Notes under the pieces: generated by a model
The model's database searches: none
What the model was told of the DNA's origin: nothing
What the model saw: only the letters and a program-made list of their open reading frames with translations
Assembly (NCBI GenBank): GCA_902512325.1
Contig: CABXIT010000001.1
Location: 72,207 to 113,938 of the forward strand
Reading direction: 5' to 3'
Length of the DNA stretch: 41,732 bases
DNA from: an uncultured Alphaproteobacteria bacterium
GTDB taxonomy: Bacteria > Pseudomonadota > Alphaproteobacteria > HIMB59 > GCA-002718135
Shown: piece after piece, positions 29,457 through 36,228 of the stretch
Numbering within the stretch: position 1 is the first letter of the stretch
Layout of the letters: each line of letters opens with the position of its first letter
Program-made: the position numbers and the translations under genes

Positions 29457-29980
29457 ATAAAACATTACTTGTAGTAGATGACGATTTGCCTTTTAGAGAA
29501 AGATTATCAAGATCTATGGAAAAAAAAGGATTTGAAGTCAATACAGCAGAATCTTTTTCTTTAGCATTTGAAATAATTGAAAATAATATTTATGACTATG
29601 CAATTGTTGATATGAGGCTTGCAGATGGTTCTGGTTTAGAGCTCATAAAAAAAATTCAAAATAAAAGTCCCTCAACTAAAACTTTATTACTTACAGGTTA
29701 TGGTAATATAGCCACAGCAGTTGCGGCAATTAAAACAGGCGCAATTGATTATCTTCCTAAGCCAGCTGAAGTAGATCAAATTTATGATGCTCTAACTAAT
29801 TCAAAAGAAGTTTTACCTCCTCCACCAGAGAATCCAATGACAGCTGATAGAATTAGATGGGAACATATACAAAGAGTATATTCTCAATGTAATAGAAATG
29901 TTTCAGAAACAGCTAGAAGATTAAGAATGCACAGAAGAACACTACAAAGAATTTTAAACAAACACGCGCCTAGAGAATAA
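29453..29980 (+). CDS. regA: Response regulator RegA/PrrA
   Basis: RegA is the DNA-binding partner of RegB. The 175-residue protein has the receiver domain with the acidic pocket VVDDDLPFRERL, phosphoacceptor Asp53 in AIVDMRLADGSGLEL and the Lys in YLPKPAE, then the proline hinge PPPPENPMTADRIRWEHI and a Fis-type helix-turn-helix ending RLRMHRRTLQRILNKHAPRE, nearly invariant in alphaproteobacteria. It is a strong taxonomic marker. The stop TAA shares one base with an ATG (TAATG, 29978-29982) that is probably the original start of the following glycosyltransferase. Confidence 0.95.
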   Translation: MNKTLLVVDDDLPFRERLSRSMEKKGFEVNTAESFSLAFEIIENNIYDYAIVDMRLADGSGLELIKKIQNKSPSTKTLLLTGYGNIATAVAAIKTGAIDYLPKPAEVDQIYDALTNSKEVLPPPPENPMTADRIRWEHIQRVYSQCNRNVSETARRLRMHRRTLQRILNKHAPRE

Positions 29981-31018
29981 TGCATTTTTCTTTTTTCAAT
30001 AATTATACCTGTTTATAATGAGATAAATGTGATTGAAAAGTTTATAGAAAAACTTTTTAAAACATTTAGTCACTTAAATGTAAAATATATAATTGTTGAT
30101 GATGGTTCAAAAGATGGAACTAAAAAATGGTTAGAAAATAATTTACAAAAATTTATTGATAAAAATAATTATGAATTAATAATTTTAAAAAAAAATAAAG
30201 GTAAAGGTTTTGCAGTTAGAAAAGGTATTGAAAAAATTGAAGGCGATTATACTATTTTCATTGATTCTGATCTTGAATATGACCCAAATGATGCTTTAGA
30301 ATTATTTGATATTGTAAATAATAATGAAAATAAAAGTATTAAAGCTCTTGTTGGTTCTAGATATATAGGTGGAAAACTTCAATTAAGAAGACATTTTTTT
30401 AATGACATTGCTGTAAGATTAAATACTTGGATTTTCAATGTTCTTTTTAATCAATCAATAACAGATCTGCATAGTGGAACAAAAATAATTGAAAATAAAT
30501 TATTAAAGTCTTTAAATTTAACTTTAGATGGTTTTGGTCATGAAATTGATATTAGTTCCCAGATTTCTTCAAAAACAATTAATATATATGAAACTGGTAT
30601 AAGTTATGTTGAGCGCTCTTTTGAAGAAGGTAAAAAAATAACAATAATAGATGGAATACTAAGTTACTATTTTTTATTTAAGGCAAGATTTTTACAAAAC
30701 GATAAATATATTCAGGTGTCTATGCTTTATTCTCTTACTGCTATGTTATTTATAGGTACTTTTTTTGGAATGGGTATTGGAAAGATAATGATAACAGTAG
30801 TTTTTGCTTTTGTAGGCTTAGTTAATGCAATGCATAGAAAAATCTTTGCATTATCCATAGTATTTTTATTTATATATTTAGGCAGTTTATTTAGTGATGG
30901 AAATGGTAGAATATTTCCAATTTTGTTATTTTATTTTTTTAGTTTATGGTTAACAAAAAGAATTTTTAAAAAAATTAAAAAAACAGATAGCAATAATTTT
31001 TTAAATTTTTTTATATAG
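29980..31018 (+). CDS. Membrane-anchored GT2 (DPM1-like) glycosyltransferase with abnormal 5' end
   Basis: A GT2 family enzyme, likely acting on a polyprenyl or lipid carrier: VDDGSKDGTKKWL, DSDLEYDPNDALEL (metal-binding DxD-type region) and GSRYIGG are visible, followed by three or four hydrophobic C-terminal helices. The first standard start in the frame is GTG at 30029, but the family's first strand, SIIIPVYNEINVIEKF, is encoded just upstream, the frame being open from 29981 with no ATG/GTG/TTG. Removing one T from the T runs at 29985-29996 would join this to the ATG at 29980, which overlaps the regA stop, giving MHFSFSIIIPVYNE. So either a one-base frameshift or error, or a rare ATT/ATA start. 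It overlaps the convergent ABC gene by 18 bases. Confidence 0.8.
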
Positions 31019-31939
31019 ATCTGAAGTAAATTTTAAAAATATAGTTTCTAAATCTTCATCATAAGTTTTTAATTCAGAAAACAATATATTATTATCATTT
31101 AATATTTTTATTATTTCACTAAGGTTTATTTCTTTTTTATCATACTCTAAAGTAAGTTGATTATGATTAGATTTTTTTAAAAATTTTTCTAGTATGTGAG
31201 GAACTTTAATAATTTCATTTTCAATATCAAACTTTACAATTCTTTTAGAGAAAAGATTTAGTAGATTTTCTTTTTTATCCTCTAGAACTTTTTTACCATT
31301 ATTTATAATAGTAATGTAATCACATAATTTTTCTGCTTCTTCTAAATAGTGTGTAGTAAGACAAATTGTTTTACCTTGCTCACATAAACTTTTTATATAT
31401 TTCCAAAGGTTCATTCTTAATTCTACATCTACTCCAGCGGTTGGTTCGTCTAAGAAAATTATTTCAGGATCATGAACAAGGGCTTTTGCAATTAATAATC
31501 TTCTTCTCATTCCGCCAGAAAGATTTCTTGCATATGAATCTTTTTTATCAATTAATTGCATTTTTTCTAAAATTTGAATTGTTTTCCTATGTTTTGTTTT
31601 TACTCCATATAATCCTGCCTGTAGTTCTAATAGTTCATAGGGAGTAAAAAAAGGATCAATGTTTAGCTCTTGAGGCACAACACCAATTTTTTTTCTTATT
31701 TCAATTGGTTTTTTATCAAGGTTAATGCCGGTAATATTTACTACACCTGAATTTTTTTTAACTAATCCAGCAATTATATTAATAAAAGTAGATTTTCCTG
31801 CACCATTTGGTCCAAGCAATCCATATATACATCCTCTTGGTATATTTATTGTAAAATTTGTAAGTGCATTAACTTTTTGATTTTTTTTATGATAAATTTT
31901 TGTTAAATTTTTTGTAAATATAGCTAAATTTTTATTCAT
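31001..31939 (-). CDS. ABC-2-type transporter ATP-binding protein (YadG/CcmA-like)
   Basis: A 312-residue ABC ATPase: Walker A GPNGAGKST (~39-47), Q-loop GVVPQEL, signature LSGGMRRRLLIAKAL, Walker B EIIFLDEPTAGVD and the switch His in LTTHYLEEAE. The ~80-residue C-terminal extension is typical of drug/polysaccharide-type ABC-2 exporters (YadG, NodI). No permease gene lies in the window, so its membrane partner is unlinked. It is last in the minus-strand glycan-like operon; its ATG overlaps the DegT-like stop by 4 bases, and its 3' end overlaps the convergent glycosyltransferase by 18 bases. Confidence 0.85.
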   Translation of the reverse strand: MNKNLAIFTKNLTKIYHKKNQKVNALTNFTINIPRGCIYGLLGPNGAGKSTFINIIAGLVKKNSGVVNITGINLDKKPIEIRKKIGVVPQELNIDPFFTPYELLELQAGLYGVKTKHRKTIQILEKMQLIDKKDSYARNLSGGMRRRLLIAKALVHDPEIIFLDEPTAGVDVELRMNLWKYIKSLCEQGKTICLTTHYLEEAEKLCDYITIINNGKKVLEDKKENLLNLFSKRIVKFDIENEIIKVPHILEKFLKKSNHNQLTLEYDKKEINLSEIIKILNDNNILFSELKTYDEDLETIFLKFTSDLYKKI

Positions 31940-33177
31940 TTTTTAAAATATTGTCTTATTATTTTAATATTCATTAGTATTTGTTGTTCTTGATATTTTG
32001 GATAAGTGGGTAAAATTATTATTTCTTTTATTATATCTGCAATAATTTTAAGATCATTATTTTTATATTCCTTAAATATATTTAATTGATTACAATCTCT
32101 ATAAAAATACATGGCAATATCTCTATTATTTAAAAATAAATATTTTAGCAAACTATCTCTATTCTTATATAGTATGGGATAATTAATCCATCCATTACAT
32201 TCTGATTCTTCAAATTCTGGTATCGTTAATTCATTAATATCTTTAAGATTATTGTAATATAGTTTTGCATTTCTAATTCTTTTATTAAAATCATTATAAT
32301 AAAATGGCAATTGATTTAGGATTCTTGCACATTGAGAGTTAGAGATTTTTTTTTTGTAACTTATTGGCAATTGTTTTTGCAAATAAGGATTTGGATCGTT
32401 TTTACTAAAATTATTAATTAATTTTATATTATTGATATATCCAAACTTAATTACTAAACTTGTAAAATATTTGAAAATTATATTGTTTGTAGAGATAGAT
32501 ATAAATAAAGACTTGAAATAATTTTTAAAAATCATTTTATAATCTAGTGCATTAAAAGTTTCATGTTCTTTGCAAATCTTACTGAAAATTTTATTATTTT
32601 TTGTTAAAATCATACCTCCATTTAGTGAACTTATAAATTTAAATACACCGAAACTAAAAAAACTTATATCCCCAATGGTGCCTATTAGTCTCCCATTTTT
32701 ATTTGTTCCAAAACTAATTGCACAATCCTCAATTAAAAGTATGTTTTTTTCCCTGGCAAAATTACTAATTTTCTCAATATCTGTATTAATTAAATGAGTG
32801 TGGGTAATTAGTATTGCCGCTACTTCATCATTATATACTTTTTTTATATTTTCTAAATTTATAGTAATACTTTTTTTTTCTACATCACTAAAGACAGGGA
32901 TTCCTCCAGCACATAATACCATATTTACAACGTCAAATATTGTAAAAGAAGACAAAATAATTTTCTTCTTCTTTTTATTAATAGAAGCTTTGACTGCAAG
33001 ATAAGCACCGATTCTTCCTCTGTTAAGACATAAAATATTTTGTGTTTTAAAAAAATCACTTAGATAATTTTTTAATTTTTTTTGTTTATTGTAATTTATC
33101 AATCCAAAAGTTAAAAAATCAATTAAATTTATTAATGATGAAAAATTATAAATTTTTTGTCTAGGTAATGGTCTCAT
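31936..33177 (-). CDS. DegT/DnrJ/EryC1-type PLP-dependent sugar aminotransferase homologue
   Basis: A 413-residue fold-type-I PLP protein. IEDCAISFGTNKNGRLIGTIGDISFFSFG followed by FKFISSLNGGMI carries the cofactor Asp and the Schiff-base Lys, and SSFTIFDVVNMVLCAGGIPVFSDV is the substrate-side strand typical of DegT family members. Such enzymes transaminate nucleotide-linked keto-sugars to make amino sugars for surface glycans. The N-terminal ~50 residues are divergent, and the sugar substrate cannot be told. It sits between the flavoprotein (13 bases upstream) and the ABC ATPase (4-base overlap). Confidence 0.75.
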   Translation of the reverse strand: MRPLPRQKIYNFSSLINLIDFLTFGLINYNKQKKLKNYLSDFFKTQNILCLNRGRIGAYLAVKASINKKKKKIILSSFTIFDVVNMVLCAGGIPVFSDVEKKSITINLENIKKVYNDEVAAILITHTHLINTDIEKISNFAREKNILLIEDCAISFGTNKNGRLIGTIGDISFFSFGVFKFISSLNGGMILTKNNKIFSKICKEHETFNALDYKMIFKNYFKSLFISISTNNIIFKYFTSLVIKFGYINNIKLINNFSKNDPNPYLQKQLPISYKKKISNSQCARILNQLPFYYNDFNKRIRNAKLYYNNLKDINELTIPEFEESECNGWINYPILYKNRDSLLKYLFLNNRDIAMYFYRDCNQLNIFKEYKNNDLKIIADIIKEIIILPTYPKYQEQQILMNIKIIRQYFKK

Positions 33178-33190
33178 AATTTAAATATAA

Positions 33191-34246
33191 TTATAATATT
33201 TTTTTACAAAAGTTATTAATTATATCGTTAGAAATAGGTCTTGGCTTAGATTGTGTTACGAAAGGCATACTGACTCCTATTATATTTTTTGAAAAATTAG
33301 ATATATATTCATTTATGCCTAAATTATCGATTTTTAAGTTACAGTAATGAATTGAATCTCCGAACCTATTCAAATTATCAATCGCTGATATTTTCTTATT
33401 TTTCAAATCAATTTTCAATTTTCCTTCTATTTTTTTATTATAAAATATTTGATTAATATACATTGGTATTTTAATCAGAAATCTATCGATTGATTCTTGA
33501 TAACCTAAATAATGTTTTAAGGCTCTAAAAAAATCATATTTAATTATGAAATCAGAATTGCTATCTATATTTAAGTTTTGACTAAAAGATAACTTAAATT
33601 TATGAACATAATCTTCTAATGTTAGAAATTTTGCTTCGTTTATTAGGTTAGATCTAAATAATAGATCAATTAGTTGAGGAAAGCTAACTGCGATTATTAA
33701 TTTTTTTGTATCCAAAAAATCATATTGATTTTTTTTCTCATTAAAAAATTTTATTGAAATAAAATCTTTATTTATTTTAATAGAATCAACATATCCTGGC
33801 AAAATATCATTTATAAATTTACTTGAGTTTAGTATTCTATTTTTAGAGTCTCTTAATTGCCTTAATGTATCTATATTTGATTTATAACCATTTGTATTTA
33901 AATTTAATTTTTCAAACTTAATTTGATCTTCTTGAAAGTAGCCAAGTGTTTTTGTTGATAGTTCTTGTATATCTATAAAACCACCCCACAAATTTGTATT
34001 ACCTCCAAATGATAGCCTGTCATGTATTTTAAAACTACTATTTTTATAATATATAAAATTTCCTTTTGATTGTGATTTAGGTGAAAAAAATTTATTTGTA
34101 TTTAAATTTTTTCTACTTTTTAAATTATTTAAATTATAACCAATATTGTTAGATGAAATTGTTTGAATATTAAATTTTTTTAAAAAATAATAAGATATTA
34201 AAGCTGAAAATCCACTCCCTACAATAACAAAATCTTTCACAGCCAA
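33191..34246 (-). CDS. Putative FAD-dependent oxidoreductase, GMC-like, function unknown
   Basis: A 351-residue protein beginning with a Rossmann dinucleotide-binding loop, DFVIVGSGFSALISYYFL (GxGxxA, ~5-22). FGGNTNLWGGFID (~79-91) resembles the GGSSxxWGG motif near the flavin in GMC oxidoreductases. Beyond this I recognise nothing, and the protein is shorter than most GMC enzymes (500 or more). The C-terminal region GVSMPFVTQSKPRPISND might form the end of the flavin domain. Start is TTG at 34246, or GTG at 34240 two codons later. Context among glycan genes suggests sugar or aglycone oxidation (inference). Confidence 0.6.
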   Translation of the reverse strand: MAVKDFVIVGSGFSALISYYFLKKFNIQTISSNNIGYNLNNLKSRKNLNTNKFFSPKSQSKGNFIYYKNSSFKIHDRLSFGGNTNLWGGFIDIQELSTKTLGYFQEDQIKFEKLNLNTNGYKSNIDTLRQLRDSKNRILNSSKFINDILPGYVDSIKINKDFISIKFFNEKKNQYDFLDTKKLIIAVSFPQLIDLLFRSNLINEAKFLTLEDYVHKFKLSFSQNLNIDSNSDFIIKYDFFRALKHYLGYQESIDRFLIKIPMYINQIFYNKKIEGKLKIDLKNKKISAIDNLNRFGDSIHYCNLKIDNLGINEYISNFSKNIIGVSMPFVTQSKPRPISNDIINNFCKKIL

Positions 34247-34261
34247 TTCACGCTATATGTA

Positions 34262-34867
34262 TTACTTATTTTTTTTAAGTAATAAGTACAAATCATTTTT
34301 ATATCTTTTTCTAGAGCCTACTATTTCAAAATTTAAATATTTTGTATAAAAATTTAAAGTTTGTTTGTTATCTGTTTCTACAGAAACAAATTCATTCTTG
34401 AAATGTTTTTTTAATATATTTTCAATAAAAAATCTTCCAATCCCCTTTTTTCTATGACTTTTTTTTACAGCAAGATAAGTTAGATTAGCTGAATTTTCTA
34501 TATCACATTTATTATTTGAAATTAATTTCAAGTCTTTACTAAAATAAATTAATATTAAACTATAAATTAAATTGAATTTAAGCCTTAAAATTATTGTAAA
34601 CAAAATCTTATATTTTAATTTTAATAACTCTTTAACAATTAATTTTTCTTTTTTAAAAAAAATCGCATAAGCAATAGTTGTATCATTAAATCTTAATGTA
34701 AATAATTTTGCATTTTGAGAATTAATACATAATGCGAGAAAACTTTTAACAAAGTTTTTACCTAATTTTGCTATTAATGTAGTTTCATTAGAAACTAAGA
34801 TAATTTCAGTTATTTCTGAAATATCAGAATCATCAACTGTGACTATTTCATTTAAATTATAATTCAT
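34262..34867 (-). CDS. GNAT-family N-acetyltransferase
   Basis: A 201-residue GNAT protein. Motif A, LTYLAVKKSHRKKGIGRFFIENIL (~129-152), contains the acetyl-CoA loop RKKGIG, and SVETDNKQTLNFYTKYLNFEIVGS is the usual C-terminal FY..lGF element. The central ~85-115 hydrophobic stretch is unusual and may pack as helices or lie at the membrane. In this operon, next to a DegT-type aminotransferase, N-acylation of an amino sugar is plausible (inference). It overlaps the upstream ligase gene by 11 bases. Confidence 0.7.
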   Translation of the reverse strand: MNYNLNEIVTVDDSDISEITEIILVSNETTLIAKLGKNFVKSFLALCINSQNAKLFTLRFNDTTIAYAIFFKKEKLIVKELLKLKYKILFTIILRLKFNLIYSLILIYFSKDLKLISNNKCDIENSANLTYLAVKKSHRKKGIGRFFIENILKKHFKNEFVSVETDNKQTLNFYTKYLNFEIVGSRKRYKNDLYLLLKKNK

Positions 34868-36170
34868 TTTTATGTCTTGTTAAAATAAAGCAAAGAGATA
34901 TAATAAAAAATACTTGTATTCCATGATGATTTTTTAATAAACTTCCTGTCGACATAAATGGCCATAAAACAGTAATCAATGATGCAAATGCAACAGAGGA
35001 TGATAAATTATTAACAATATGAATTGTTGGATAAATTAATTTAATAACAAAGACTATAAACAATAAAAAAACAAAAATACCTCCTTCTGTTAACCATTGT
35101 AAATAAAAATTATGAGGATGAGCACTACACTCACCATAATTTTTAGTATTTAATTTATATCTTTCTAAACTTTCACAAACAAACTCAAAATTATTTAAAC
35201 CAATTCCAGTAAATGGATTATCTATCCACATTTTTATGGCACTACTATAAATTGTAAAATACACAGAACTATTAAAGTTATTAATTATCTTTAAAAAACT
35301 TGGTTGTACTTTTATTATTTTATTACAAGATTTCGAGACATCATCTGAGCAAGGAAATTCTTTAACTATTACTTTTCCTAGATGTTCTGGTTGATCCTCT
35401 ATTATTTTAAAATCATTAAAACTTTTATGAAGTTTGCCAGAAAGAAAAATAATAAAAAAACATATTAGAAGATTATAAAAAATTTTTACTCTTAGCTTTT
35501 TATTTAATAATAAAATTATTGAACCCAATAATAAAGTGGCAAGAGCCATTCTTTCTCCACTAAAAAATACTACTAAAAAACCAAGATTAAAAAAAATAAA
35601 AAAAATAAATTGTTTTAAATTTTCATTTTTGATTAAATATATAAATAAAAGACTTATAAAAAAGAATTTTGCAATATAGGCGCCAATAATTTCATCATTG
35701 AAAGGTCCAGTCATCCTATCATATATAAAAGCTTTGAAGCCAAATATACTTGAACCAAAACCATACTCTGTTGAGTAAGTTAAAAGTTGAAAAATCCCAT
35801 CTGTTATAAGAATACATAATGAAATAAAAACTATAAAAAATAATACTTTAGCTTTTTTTACGTCTGTAATGATCCAGTATGAAACAGCTATTGTAAAAAT
35901 AAAAAATCTTACAAAAATAATACTGTCTGAAAAAGATAATACTTTGTTATAGGAAAAAAAACTTATAAATATTAAACTTAACCATAAAAGGAAAAAAATT
36001 CTAACAATAGGTAATTTGGTCCAAAAAAAATCTTTTGTATAAAAAGATCTTAAAATGAATGATATTGATATTACTACTATCAATATATCAGGAATTGCTG
36101 GACCTGTTAATAGAGCAAATGGTAAAAAATAAGTTAAAGCTAAAGGTATATAGTTTATAAATTTTAGCAT
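34857..36170 (-). CDS. O-antigen ligase/polymerase-like membrane protein (Wzy_C/WaaL family)
   Basis: A 437-residue protein with about ten to twelve hydrophobic helices and one large periplasmic loop (~255-350). The Wzy_C signature, KMWIDNPFTGIGLNNFEF followed by CSAHPHNFYLQWLTEGG, lies in and after that loop and holds the conserved His. These enzymes polymerise or ligate undecaprenyl-linked glycans at the periplasmic face. Several cysteines in the loop (CSDDVSKSC, CES, GECS) could form disulfides. It is first in the five-gene minus-strand operon; its ATG faces polA across a 58-base gap. Confidence 0.78.
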   Translation of the reverse strand: MLKFINYIPLALTYFLPFALLTGPAIPDILIVVISISFILRSFYTKDFFWTKLPIVRIFFLLWLSLIFISFFSYNKVLSFSDSIIFVRFFIFTIAVSYWIITDVKKAKVLFFIVFISLCILITDGIFQLLTYSTEYGFGSSIFGFKAFIYDRMTGPFNDEIIGAYIAKFFFISLLFIYLIKNENLKQFIFFIFFNLGFLVVFFSGERMALATLLLGSIILLLNKKLRVKIFYNLLICFFIIFLSGKLHKSFNDFKIIEDQPEHLGKVIVKEFPCSDDVSKSCNKIIKVQPSFLKIINNFNSSVYFTIYSSAIKMWIDNPFTGIGLNNFEFVCESLERYKLNTKNYGECSAHPHNFYLQWLTEGGIFVFLLFIVFVIKLIYPTIHIVNNLSSSVAFASLITVLWPFMSTGSLLKNHHGIQVFFIISLCFILTRHKNEL

Positions 36171-36228
36171 ATAGGTTTTATAAATTCTTTTTTATATATA
36201 TACTAATTGTTAAAAAAAACCTTACAAG
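36171..36228. promoter_or_regulatory. Divergent promoter region between glycan operon and polA
   Basis: The 58-base gap contains TATATATATACT, in which TATACT (36199-36204) could serve as the plus-strand -10 about 25 bases before polA, while the complementary TATATA could serve the minus-strand operon with TTGTAA upstream. No clear -35 is seen for polA. It is the only divergent gap in the window large enough to hold promoters. Confidence 0.35.

Noticed and set aside
36171-36228. Riboswitch or small RNA between the glycan operon and polA
   Set aside because: Only 58 bases of AT repeats without any GC-containing stem; a promoter region suffices.
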